Shown here piece after piece: positions 1 through 11,800 of a DNA stretch of 64,000 bases; the first letter of the stretch is position 1, and the number at the start of each line of letters is the position of its first letter. Source of the stretch: Terebella lapidaria (taxonomy: Eukaryota; Annelida; Polychaeta; Terebellida; Terebellidae). A program made the position numbers and the translations under genes. The notes under the pieces were generated by a model. The model searched no databases and was not told the DNA's origin. It was given only the letters and a program-made list of their open reading frames with translations. Location of the stretch: NCBI GenBank assembly GCA_949152475.1, contig OX424562.1:868001-932000 (forward strand). Direction: 5' to 3'.

Positions 1-1213
1 CACGGTGCAGACCGTCCGGAATCCGGGCGAGGGACTCTGGCGGAAGTCCACCCGGCCGGAGTAGGCATTCCGTATTGCCGGTCTACGCGTCCGGAGGTAC
101 TCGCGCCGGCGTTCACTCGATCTCGGACATCCGGAGATGCCCCCTGAAAGAGTGTCGCCTGCCACGACCCGCGTCCGGACATAGGTGCGCGCGGCATGGG
201 GCCGTTCCCGGCTCCACCGACCGCGCCTACATCACCGGAGCCAAGCTCATGCAGCAACCTCTGTTGCGGCCCCACAGGGCTCGACTCAACGTCCTGAGAC
301 GGAGTCAAGGGTGCCGGAGTCAACTGTGCTGGTTGGACCGTGTCCGAAGACGGGGTCTGGTTGGCGGAGGGCTCCGCGCTCCCTTCTCTATCACCGGAGC
401 CGCCCGAAGGCTGCTCACGGCCGTCGCGCGACCGGGTATGGTCCGCAACACTGCCTCCCTTTCCCTTCCCTTTTTGCTTACTCGCCATTATTTCTCTTTC
501 TAGATAGTCCTGGAGGAACGGACGGTCCCCAGGGACGAAGGGGCAAAGGAACTGTGACGATAGGCTGCAATGGAACACCATCCGGCTGATCCTGGTCACT
601 CAGCACCACTGTAAAGTTCGGCGGGCGCCCACTACAGGGCGTCCGGCACTACTCTACGGAATACTTCTACCAGGTAGTCAGCCCGGAACGATTCCGGCCG
701 TCATACACTACGACATAACACATGCATCTCACCAACTCCTTAACTACAACATGCATATTACATAGTTATGGTAATGTAGCCGTATGTAGAGCCCGAGATG
801 CCATGGGAGCGGCATCACGGAACCGGTACACGTGGGCATGTTGCTGGCCGGCCTCGCCGAAGGCACCGTCACAGAGATGGAACTCTGAGCCAGCCCGACG
901 GTCTGCCAGAGCCTGTGTCACACCACCCCGGGTGAAGAAGAGAACTGGCGATCCACAGGGCTTGCGCCCCCGAGTCAGCAACTGTCTCTACCCCAGCCCG
1001 GGGCCCCCAATGTAAATCGTCCCCAGGGCCCGCGAGGGCCTTACCCAAGACACAGGGACGTAAAGCTCATGGCGAGCCTCTCGTCCTGCCTCTCGGCTTG
1101 CTCTGGGACAATCTCACAGACCAAGCCAAATTCTCGCGTATATATCGAACCGAGAGGCCAGAGGAGAAACTAGGTCACCACTTGTTATAGTTTACTGGGC
1201 GCGATTAGGTACA
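1..1213 (-). mobile_element. 5' end of an LTR retroelement, cut by the window edge
   Basis: Read on the minus strand, a short stretch of about 200 bp (1011-1213) begins TGTA and ends TACA, carries a TATA-like motif near 1136-1150, and is followed at once by TTGGGGGCCCCGGG (997-1010). This looks like a primer-binding site; its first bases fit those used with tRNA-Pro. Beyond it to base 1 the DNA is much richer in GC than the next few kilobases, as an internal retroelement region would be. I see no recognisable gag or pol domain in the visible part. It is a fossil, truncated by the window, and looks broken. The LTR assignment rests on end motifs and primer site only; a GC-rich host or other repeat is the alternative. 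Confidence 0.4.
1011..1213 (-). repeat. Candidate short LTR of the left-edge element
   Basis: About 203 bp with TGTA/TACA ends and a TATA-like box, directly abutting a primer-binding-like sequence. Its partner LTR would lie left of the window, so the pair cannot be compared here. Confidence 0.35.
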
Positions 1214-2030
1214 GTGCATTGCTAGGCAGCGCACGCTCGGAACTCGACCGGTCTAAAGATAGGCCACAATACTTGCTAGTGTTTTGACTCCTGCCGTGTG
1301 CTTTGGGCAAAATCACCACATATACATTGACTTTGCCTTCAAACTCCAAAATCAGCTCAACATGTTCATTCTGTACGTACGCCAGTACGTGCATAAACAC
1401 GATGAAAGCCCCGAATTTGTTCGAATTTATTTAATCCCATTCTGGACTGAAATTCAACATTGGGGTAGATTGCGCTCGAAATACGGTTCTCGTCACGAAA
1501 GGAAATCAAATAGGACATCATCCCGATTGTTTCACTGTTAGATCTAGATAGTATTCTTCATTAAAACTTTTTTGCTTCGAATTCGATCGTAAAATACCAA
1601 TTACAGTTAGTTTTGCCGAAGTTCGCCAGGAGGGGCAAAAATAGTAAATAATCATGTTGTTTCTTTCAACTGCTAGGGCGCGCCACCACTCACACATTTG
1701 CACAATCAATCAGAATTTGCATGACGATCTGTTTCCATGTAGGCGAGCGGGGCTGCCATAGTTCAGTGGTTTTTTTTACTCATATTTCATGAGAAGCATG
1801 CAGAATACATAGGATGCCAGCCAAGAAGAAAATTAAATTGCCTTAAGGCAAAATTCGGGATATTTTCAGCAAGGTAACTGAGCAATGGAAATAATAATTA
1901 TAATTGTTAATTCATATCAACTAATCAAGTAAAAAATATAATAAATAGATTCCAGATATATTTTACACAGCATATACGGATTGATATTTTGATATTTATA
2001 GTTATCAATGGATTTGAGATCGTGTCAATA
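1214..2030. other. AT-rich interval without recognised gene
   Basis: No coding region or complete repeat is recognised. Around 1436-1470 there is a short stretch (CATTGGGGTAGATTG and neighbours) resembling the inner arms of the foldback element at 4891-5458, so an old relative of that family probably lies here. Confidence 0.4.
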
Positions 2031-2119
2031 ATAACAAACGAATGTGTTATGTCCCATTGAACCTTGGAATGTCCCATTGCTTTGAATGTCAAGGAGCCAA
2101 CTGACCCACTGTTCAAATG

Positions 2120-2710
2120 CTCTAGCCCTCTCCCTGGATTCCTAAGCTGTAAAGTCGATAATAAGCGAGACATTAGCCATTTTGTCCTATGACCTTGAAA
2201 ATGAGGTCAAAGGTCAAATTCAAGGTCACGATAATATTCAGAATATATCATTTCCTATATGCTGACAATTGATTCCTAAGCTGTAAAGTCGATAAAAAGG
2301 GAGATATAAGCCATTTTGTGCTCTGACCTTGAAAATTAGGTCAAAGGTCAAATTCAAGGTCACGAGAATACTCAGCATATATGATTTCATATATGTGCAC
2401 AATTGATTCCTAATGTCTAATCCCAATATTAAATGAGATATTAGAAGGAATGTGTCCCCATTATAAAGCATAGGCTAATTTAACATGGGGAAGTCCTATC
2501 TGGGACACGTCGAAAAAATCAAAATGGCTGCCACCCGCAGACCGACGATTCAAGGGCAACGAAACCTATACACAGCACAAAGGTATATCAGAGGAATCTT
2601 TTGAAACAAAAACCTCAAAACTGATCAGACAGTTTTTGAGAAAATGGCCGCCAAAAATCCAAAATTGGCCATTTTTTTTTTTTTTTCCATTTTGGAAAAA
2701 ATTCATACTA
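2120..2710 (+). repeat. Partial copy of the minisatellite-cored element
   Basis: About two and a half units of the ~134-bp core (TTCCTAAGCTGTAAAGTCG then GGTCAAAGGTCAAATTCAAG) are followed by the family's unique tail, recognised by TTCAAGGGCAACGAAAC near 2550 and AAATGGCCGCC near 2642. The copy stops before the palindromic end seen in the other copies, so it is truncated on the right. It is the same family as 3715-4454, 27450-28863 and 51855-54660. Confidence 0.75.
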
Positions 2711-2769
2711 AAGACGAATCGAATTTTGTAAATATTTGAAAATACGGTAGCAGATTATGTTTAGTTTCT

Positions 2770-3070
2770 CGCTCGTTCTGGACGAGGAGAATTACCCTGT
2801 GCTAAATTGCGTGTAGTAATCCTCGTAAAATAAATTACGTTTAAATAAAAAAAAAAAACATGCAGATTGAACCCATTCATCAGATACTTTAGATCATTAT
2901 CAAGTATATTCCGAAATTTAGCACCCTGATAATTGAATGAGTTCAAACCATATGTCACAGTAGTATACTTAGGCAGTATTAAATAGTTTCTCATGGCATG
3001 ATGTGTAGATAAAAAAAATACGAGTTAAGAGTTCATGCATATAGCCTGGACCAAGCTGAACTACGAACGT
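2770..3070 (-). pseudogene. LINE reverse-transcriptase C-terminal fragment
   Basis: On the minus strand a frame reads HHAMRNYLILPKYTTVTYGL, followed by NSFNYQGAKFRNILDNDLKYL. This matches the pattern near the C-terminus of many invertebrate non-LTR reverse transcriptases: a VP/LPK..TVTYG..SF.Y.GAK.WN.L motif just after the thumb region. Upstream, in a different frame, a stretch ending LGPGYMHELLTRI resembles the preceding conserved segment, so at least one frameshift separates the two. No palm motif (FADD) is present; this is only the 3' end of an old insertion. The call is family-level, by motif shape alone. Confidence 0.45.
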
Positions 3071-3129
3071 ATGGACTTCAATCAGGACAACTCCACCGAA
3101 CACACTCAAGCGCTTTCCAAGACAATTCT

Positions 3130-3714
3130 CACAACCTAAATAGTTGGACTAGAAATCCTCAAAAATGCACCTGCGTGTCTTTTCACGTATTTTTTCCCCA
3201 ATAGGAGTGTTATTTGTTACTTGCCGGAATCTGGTTCGTTCGTGGATTTGTTTGTTTGTGTGTTTCTTTACAGCCTAGCGTCCACAGTTCTTATCTGATT
3301 TCATGCAAACCTGGTGTACATAATCTCTAGAATACTGGGCAGAAAACGTCCTTTTTTGGTGTGTCTAGGTCAAAGGTCAAGGTCAACGTCACACAAAACG
3401 TCAAAAACACGTAAGTGGCCATAACTGCGATTCTAATCGTCCTAGAGACTTCAAACCAAGTTCATATTGTAGAGAAACTCGAGTTCTATCTTCCATGACC
3501 CTGACCTCGACATTTGACCTTGCCAAATTCGCCTGAGGTCGAATATTTGACCTTAAAGGTCACCACCTCCGATTTTCGATCTGATGCTTGGAAATGACAT
3601 TGGACTGGTACCTTGTGCTCAATGTCAATTTTTAGCCCGATCGGCTTATTCGTTATGACGTAATTGACGTTTCCATGGCAACGAGAACGGTCCCATTATA
3701 GCCGAAATTGCATT
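3130..3714. repeat. Probable dispersed repeat, unclassified
   Basis: This AT-rich stretch has low-complexity GT runs near 3246-3266 and repeated short AGGTCAAAGGTCAAGGTCA-type motifs (3369-3388) like those in the neighbouring minisatellite core. It reads straight into the core units at about 3715, so it may be the 5' part of that element copy. A degenerate GTTACTTGCCGGA at 3217-3229 could be its worn left end. No gene is seen. Confidence 0.35.
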
Positions 3715-4454
3715 TCCGAAGCTGTAAAGTCGATAATAAGCGATATATTGGCCATTTTTACCCGTGATCTTGAAAATTAGGTCAAATATCAAGTTCAAGG
3801 TCATGACAATATTCAGAATACATCATTTCCTATATGTTCACAATTGATTCCTAAGCTGTAAAGTTGATAATAAGCGAAATATTAGCCCTTTTGTCCTTTG
3901 ACCTTGAAAATAAGGTCAAAAGTCAAATTCAAGGTCACAAGAATATTCAGCATATATCATTTCCTATATGTTCATAATTGATTCTTAATCTCCAATCTCC
4001 ATATTAAGTGAGATATTAGCAATAATGTGTTGCGTAAAAATGCATAGGCGAATATAACATGGGGAAGTGCTATTTGGGACCCGTCGAAAAATCGAAATGG
4101 CTGCCACACGCAGACCGGCGATTCAAGGGCAACGAAACTTATACACAACATAAAGGTATATTAGAGGAATCTTTTGAAACAAAAACCTGAAATCTGATCT
4201 GAAAGTTTTTGAGAAAACGACCGTCAAAGTCCAAAAATAGCCGTTCTTCGACAAGAATGGCCGCCATTTTAGAAAAAATGAGAAAATAAAAAAACTTTAA
4301 AATACCTTCCTCTCGAAATATTTTAGGCATTTCTGTGCAAAATTTCGGGAAGATTCGATCCTAAACTTTAAAGATATTAATGTTGACCGACGACGACGGA
4401 CGACGGACGCAACGCCATGGCAATAGGTTTATCGGACCAAAGGTCCGGTAACCT
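3715..4454 (+). mobile_element. Minisatellite-cored non-autonomous element with intact right end
   Basis: Two core units (AAGCTGTAAAGTCGATAATA and AAGGTCAAATTCAAGG types) are followed by the complete family tail. The tail has CGACGACGGACGACGGACGC (near 4391-4411), then ACGCCATGGCAATAGG and a terminal palindrome in which ACCAAAGGTCCGGTAACCT closes the element at 4454. The left end is not clear. No coding capacity is seen; short ORFs in the tail are not conserved between copies. Tandem core plus an ACGG-rich tract plus a unique tail is reminiscent of pearl/CvA-type elements described in bivalves, but the inverted GGTTACCGGA ends in other copies point to a TIR-type element. Confidence 0.65.
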
Positions 4455-4888
4455 AAAAATCGCAAGAATCATTGCGTTTATCAAAGATTATTTCTCCCAT
4501 GATTTATGTACTTTTCCATGGTTAATTCCCAACCATTTGATAAAATCCCGTTTTTCGCCCAGGTCAGAAATGTAAGGCTCATCAGTTTTGACTTTAGTAA
4601 CTAAATCTGAAGGGGCGAGGGTCTGCAATCTCTGATTGTCTCGTTTGTTTTGTGACCTAGTTCAAACATAGCGAATAAGCTGAAATCGCCTTGCAACAAA
4701 AGATACAAAGCACTGAGATTGGCGGTAATGTCAACAAATTCAAACGGTCTCAACCCGAAACTCACTCGCAATGAAATCCACGAGAAAGGGTCACATATTG
4801 TACAAATTTCAAGTGCATATGTTCGTGTTTTCTTCCTACTGTCATAAATGTTCGATCACTTTCTGCCGATGCACGTCCATAAAGTATG
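4455..4888. other. Interval without recognised gene
   Basis: Between the minisatellite-cored element and the foldback MITE I see no supported gene, RNA or repeat family. Confidence 0.5.
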
Positions 4889-4890
4889 TA

Positions 4891-5458
4891 TACTCTGATT
4901 TTTCTAACTTGTTTACACTGGTTTTTGGCGATATTTCTGCGATGCTAAAAGTTATCGTTCCATAACTTAGCATACTTCACCTGGGAGCCAAACGGCAATT
5001 TGCTACCAAATTTCAGACTGCTATCGCAAAAATTGAAGAAGTTGGCTATCTACCCCAATGTTAAATGTCAACCCAGAATGGGATCTCGAGAATCTGAGCA
5101 TATTAGAGAATTTCGTCTTGTTTACATTAATCGCGATTTGAAATATAATTGTAATTTTGGACAAGAAGACACAATGAGGTGTATTCTAGACAAACGTGTT
5201 GATTTCGAAAGATTACACAGCTACAAAACCGAGTAAATGCACAAAATTGTGTGCGGACCCAGAATTTGAATGACAGGGCTAAATTTAACATTGGGGTAGA
5301 TTGCTAACTTTCTCAATTTTCGCAATAAAAGTCTGAAATTCGGTAGAAAATTGCCGTTTGACTCCCAGGTGAAGTATGCCAAGTTATAGAATGATACTAT
5401 TTAGCATCACGGAAATGTCAGCGAAAAACAGTGTAAACGAGTTAGAAAAATCAGAGTA
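4891..5458. mobile_element. Foldback MITE with TA target-site duplication
   Basis: Terminal inverted arms of about 180 bp each (4891-5068 and 5282-5458) pair nearly throughout. Both begin TACTCTGATTTTTCTAAC and include CATACTTCACCTGGGAG and ATCTACCCCAATGTTAAAT. They flank a spacer of roughly 210 bp. TA dinucleotides at 4889-4890 and 5459-5460 look like the target-site duplication expected for Tc1/mariner-type transposases. The element has no gene; small ORFs across the arms are chance. The good arm match suggests moderate age. Confidence 0.8.
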
Positions 5459-5701
5459 TAGCTGACGCGATCACTGGCTGGCTTACTCCAGTAATAGATG
5501 TCATTCGTTGATAGTTCAGTGAACTCATTCAGTAATACAAATCTGTTCTGCATGATATCATTACCTCTATACTTCTGAACACATCCAGTGTCATTTGTTT
5601 CCAAATTACAACCAACTGGATTATCACAAATCTCAAACAGGATAATACGCTATTGTTGTGATAAGTTAACTTGTTATCTAACCAATCTCAGCAAGAACAA
5701 C

Positions 5702-5709
5702 GAGTTTCA
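5702..5709 (+). repeat. Left 8-bp target-site duplication of the OTU element
   Basis: GAGTTTCA lies immediately left of the terminal GGTATATG. The identical eight bases lie immediately right of the opposite terminus at 18043-18050. Confidence 0.85.
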
Positions 5710-5763
5710 GGTATATGTTCCATGGTAACGCCTATGAAACTTTTAAAATGATAAGAGATATGC
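5710..5763 (+). repeat. Left terminal inverted repeat
   Basis: Begins GGTATATGTTCCATGGTAAC and pairs with the reverse complement of 17991-18042, with a few mismatches and a 2-bp length difference. Confidence 0.85.
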
Positions 5764-5817
5764 ATCAAACAAGGGTATTTTCATGGGTTTTATTAGTGAT
5801 GTTCATGGCATACATGG

Positions 5818-8800
5818 CATATGTCGTAATGCCACGAGACCACGTCCATGGTCCATGGTCCGCACAGTCTACCCAATGTGACAATAGTGACATGCATGGC
5901 ACCAGAAAGCCAGAGAGGGCTATTTTCAATGCCACCAATGCCATCATATGTCACAATGTCACGAGACGTCCACGACTGTACCATCATGGCATATTAGCTG
6001 TCACCATCCGAACAGCATGTCCAGCCTGACATGATGACACCAGAACCCCAAAGAGGGCTATTTTCTATGCCACCAATGTCATCATATGTCACAAAGCCAC
6101 GAGACGTCCACGACTGTGCCATCATGGTATATTACCTGCCACCATCCGCACAGCATGTCCAGCCTGACAGGATGACACCAGAGCCCCAGAGAGGGCTATT
6201 TTCAATGCCACCAATGTCATCATATGTCACAATGTCACGAGACCCCACGACTGTGCCATCATGGCATATTATCTGCCACCATCCGCACAGCATGTCCAGC
6301 CTGACATGATGACACCAGGACCCCAAAGAGGGCTATTTTCTATGCCACCAATGTCATCATATGTCACAATGCCACGAGACGTCCACGACTGTGCCATCAT
6401 GGCATATTATCTGCCACCATCCGCACAGCATGTCCAGCCTGACATGATGACACCAGGACCCAAAAGAGGGCTATTTTCTATGCCACCAATGTCATCATTT
6501 GTCACAATGCCACGAGACGTCCACGACTGTGCCATTATGGCATATTACCTGCCACCATCCGCACAGAATGTCCAGCCTGACATGCATGGCACCAGAACCG
6601 CAGAGAAGGCTATTTTCTATGCCACCAATGTCATCATATGTCACAATGCCACGAGACGTCCACGACTGTGCCATCATGGTATATTACCTGCCACCATCCG
6701 CACAGCATGTCCAGCCTGACATGATGACACCAGAACCCCAGAGAGGGCTATTTTCTATGCCACCAATGTCATCATATGTCACAATGCCACGAGACGTCCA
6801 CGACTGTGGCATCATGGCATATTACCTGCCACGATCCGCACAGCATGTCCAGCCTGACATGCGTGGCACCAGAACCCCAGAGAGGGCTATTTTCTATGCC
6901 ACCAATGTCATCATATGTCACAATGCCACGAGACGTCCACGACTGTGCCATCATGGCATATTAGCTGCCACCATCCGCACAGCATGTCCAGCCTGACATG
7001 ATGACACCAGAACCCCAAAGAGGGCTATTTTCTATGCCACCAATGTCATCATATGTCACAGTGCCACGAGACGTTCACGACTGTGCCATCATGGCATATT
7101 ACCTGCCACCATCCGCACAGAATGTCCAGCCTGACATGCATGGCACCAGAACCCCAGAGAGGGCTATTTTCTATGCCACCAATGTCATCATATGTCACAA
7201 TGCCACGAGACGTCCACGACTGTGCCATCATGGTATATTACCTGCCACCATCCGCACAGCATGTCCAGCCTGACATGATGACACCAGAACCCCAGAGAGG
7301 GCTATTTTCAAAGCCACCAATGTCATCATATGTCAAAATGTCACAAGACACGCACGACTGTGCCATCATGGCATATTACCTGCCACCATCCGCACAGCAT
7401 CTCCAGCCTGACATGATGACACCAGAACCCCAAAGAGGGCTACTTTCTATGCCACCAATGTCATCATATGTCACAATGCCACTAGACGTCCACGACTGTG
7501 CCATTATGGCATATTAGCTGCCACCATCCGCACAGCATGTCCAGCCTGACATGATGACACAAGGACCCCAGAGAGAGCTATTTTCTATGCCACCAATGTC
7601 ATCATATGTCACAGTGCCACGAGACGTCCACGACTGTGCCATCATGGCATATTAACTGCCACCATCTGCACAGAATGTCCATCCTGACATGCATGGCACC
7701 AGAACCCCAGAGAGTGCTATTTTCTATGCCACCAATGTCATCATATGTCACAATGCCACGAGACGTCCACGACTGTGGCATCATGGCATATTACCTGCCA
7801 CCATCCGCACAGCATGTCCAGCCTGACATGCATGGCACCAGAACCGCAGAGAGGGCTATTTTCAAAGCCACCAATGTCATCATATGTCAAAAAATGTCAC
7901 GACACCCACGACTGTGCCATAATGGCATATAACCTGCCACGATCCGCACAGCATGTCAAGCCTGGCATGCATGTCACCAGACCCCCAGGGAAGGCTATTT
8001 TCAATGCCACCAATGTCATCATATGTCACAATGTCACGAGACGCCCACGACTGTGGCATCATGGCATATTACCTGCCACCATCCGCACAGCATGTCCAGC
8101 CTGACATGATGACACCAGAACCCCAAAGAGGGCTACTTTCTATGCCACCAATGTCATCATATGTCACAATGCCACGAGACGTCCACGACTGTGCCATTAT
8201 GGCATATTAGCTGTCACCATCCGCACAGCATGTCCAGCCTGACATGATGACACAAGGACCCCAGAGAGAGCTATTTTCTATGCCACCAATGTCATCATAT
8301 GTCACAGTGCCACGAGACGTCCACGACTGTGCCATCATGGCATATTACCTGCCACCATCCGCACAGAATGTCCAGCCTGACATGCATGGCACCAGAACCC
8401 CAGAGAGTGCTATTTTCTATGCCACCAATGTCATCATATGTCACAATGCCATGAGACGTCCACGACTGTGGCATCATGGCATATTACCTGCCACCATCCG
8501 CACAGCATGTCCAGCCTGACATGCATGGCACCAGAACCCCAGAGAGGGCTATTTTCAAAGCCACCAATGTCATCATATGTCAAAAAAATGTCACGACACC
8601 CACGACTGTGCCATAATGGCATATAACCTGCCACGATCCGCACAGCATGTCCAGCCTGGCATGCATGGCACCAGACCCCCAGGGAGGGCTATTTTCAATG
8701 CCACCAATGTCATCATATGTCACAATGTCACGAGACGCCCACGACTGTGGCATCATGGCATATTACCTGCCACCATCCGCACAGCATGTCCAGCCTGACA

Positions 8801-11800
8801 TGATGACACAAGGACCCCAGAGAGAGCTATTTTCTATGCCACCAATGTCATCATATGTCACAATGCCACGAGACGTCCACGACTGTGCCATAATGGCATA
8901 TTACCTGCCTCGATCCGCACAGTATGTCCAGCCTGACATGCATGGCACCAGAACCCCAGAGAGGGCTATTTTCTATGCCACCAATGTCATCATATGTCAC
9001 AATGCCACGAGACGTCCACGACTGTGCCATCATGGCATATTAGCTGCCACCATCCGCTCAGCATGTCCAGCCTGACATGCATGGCACCAGAACCGCAGAG
9101 AGGGCTATTTTCAATGCCACCAATGTCATCATATGTCACAGTGCCACGAGACGTCCACGACTGTGCCATCATGGCATATTAGCTGCCACCATCCGCACAG
9201 AATGTCCAGCCTGACATGCATGGCACCAGAACCCCAGAGAGGGCTATTTTCTATGCCACCAATGTCATCATATGTCACAATGCCACGAGACGTCCACGAC
9301 TGTGCCATCATGGCATATTACCTGCCACCATCCGCACAGCATGTCCAGCCTGACATGATGACACCAGAACCCCAGAGAGGGCTATTTTCAAAGCCACCAA
9401 TGTCATCATATGTCAAAATGTCACAAGACACGCACGACTGTGCCATAATGGCATATTACCTGCCACGATCCGCACAGTATGTCCAGCCTGACATACATGG
9501 CACCAGAACCCCAGAGAGGGCTATTTTCAATGCCACCAATGTCATCATATGTCACAATGCCACGAGACACCACGACTGTGCCATAATGGCATATTACCTG
9601 CCACGACCCGCACAGTATGTCCAGCCTGACATGCATGGCACCAGAACCCCAGAGAGGGCTATTTTCAATGCCACCAATTTCATCATATGTCACAGTGCCA
9701 CGAGACGTTCACGACTGTGGCATCATGGCATATTACCTGCCACCATCCACACAGCATGTCCAGCCTGGCAGGCATGGCACCAGACCCCCAGGGAGGGCTA
9801 TTTTCAATGCCACCAATGTCATCATATGTCACAGTGCCACGAGACGTCCACGACTGTGGCATCATGGCATATTACCTGCCACGATCCGCACAATATGTCC
9901 AGCCTGACATGCATGGCACCAGAACCCCAGAGAGGGCTATTTTCAATGCCACCAATGTCATCATATGTCACAATGTCACGAAACGCCCACGACCGTGACA
10001 TCGTGGAATATTACCTGCCACTATCCACACAGTGTGTCCAGCCTGACATGCATGGCACCAGAACCCCAGAGAGGGCTATTTTCAATGCCACCAATGTCAT
10101 CATATGTCACAATGCCACGAGACGTCCACGACTGTGCCATCATGGCATATTATCTGCCACCATCCGCACAGCATGTCCAGCCTGACATGATGACACCAGG
10201 ACCCAAAAGAGGGCTATTTTCTATGCCACCAATGTCATCATTTGTCACAATGCCACGAGACGTCCACGACTGTGCCATTATGGCATATTACCTGCCACCA
10301 TCCGCACAGAATGTCCAGCCTGACATGCATGGCACCAGAACCGCAGAGAAGGCTATTTTCTATGCCACCAATGTCATCATATGTCACAATGCCACGAGAC
10401 GTCCACGACTGTGCCATCATGGTATATTACCTGCCACCATCCGCACAGCATGTCCAGCCTGACATGATGACACCAGAACCCCAGAGAGGGCTATTTTCTA
10501 TGCCACCAATGTCATCATATGTCACAATGCCACGAGACGTCCACGACTGTGGCATCATGGCATATTACCTGCCACGATCCGCACAGCATGTCCAGCCTGA
10601 CATGCGTGGCACCAGAACCCCAGAGAGGGCTATTTTCTATGCCACCAATGTCATCATATGTCACAATGCCACGAGACGTCCACGACTGTGCCATCATGGC
10701 ATATTAGCTGCCACCATCCGCACAGCATGTCCAGCCTGACATGATGACACCAGAACCCCAAAGAGGGCTATTTTCTATGCCACCAATGTCATCATATGTC
10801 ACAGTGCCACGAGACGTTCACGACTGTGCCATCATGGCATATTACCTGCCACCATCCGCACAGAATGTCCAGCCTGACATGCATGGCACCAGAACCCCAG
10901 AGAGGGCTATTTTCTATGCCACCAATGTCATCATATGTCACAATGCCACGAGACGTCCACGACTGTGCCATCATGGTATATTACCTGCCACCATCCGCAC
11001 AGCATGTCCAGCCTGACATGATGACACCAGAACCCCAGAGAGGGCTATTTTCAAAGCCACCAATGTCATCATATGTCAAAATGTCACAAGACACGCACGA
11101 CTGTGCCATCATGGCATATTACCTGCCACCATCCGCACAGCATCTCCAGCCTGACATGATGACACCAGAACCCCAAAGAGGGCTACTTTCTATGCCACCA
11201 ATGTCATCATATGTCACAATGCCACTAGACGTCCACGACTGTGCCATTATGGCATATTAGCTGCCACCATCCGCACAGCATGTCCAGCCTGACATGATGA
11301 CACAAGGACCCCAGAGAGAGCTATTTTCTATGCCACCAATGTCATCATATGTCACAGTGCCACGAGACGTCCACGACTGTGCCATCATGGCATATTAACT
11401 GCCACCATCTGCACAGAATGTCCATCCTGACATGCATGGCACCAGAACCCCAGAGAGTGCTATTTTCTATGCCACCAATGTCATCATATGTCACAATGCC
11501 ACGAGACGTCCACGACTGTGGCATCATGGCATATTACCTGCCACCATCCGCACAGCATGTCCAGCCTGACATGCATGGCACCAGAACCGCAGAGAGGGCT
11601 ATTTTCAAAGCCACCAATGTCATCATATGTCAAAAAATGTCACGACACCCACGACTGTGCCATAATGGCATATAACCTGCCACGATCCGCACAGCATGTC
11701 AAGCCTGGCATGCATGTCACCAGACCCCCAGGGAAGGCTATTTTCAATGCCACCAATGTCATCATATGTCACAATGTCACGAGACGCCCACGACTGTGGC

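Noticed and set aside
3051-3140. A 30-codon plus-strand open stretch that looked like a terminal exon
   Set aside because: It overlaps the LINE-like minus-strand fragment and shows no recognisable protein family or supported splice partner.
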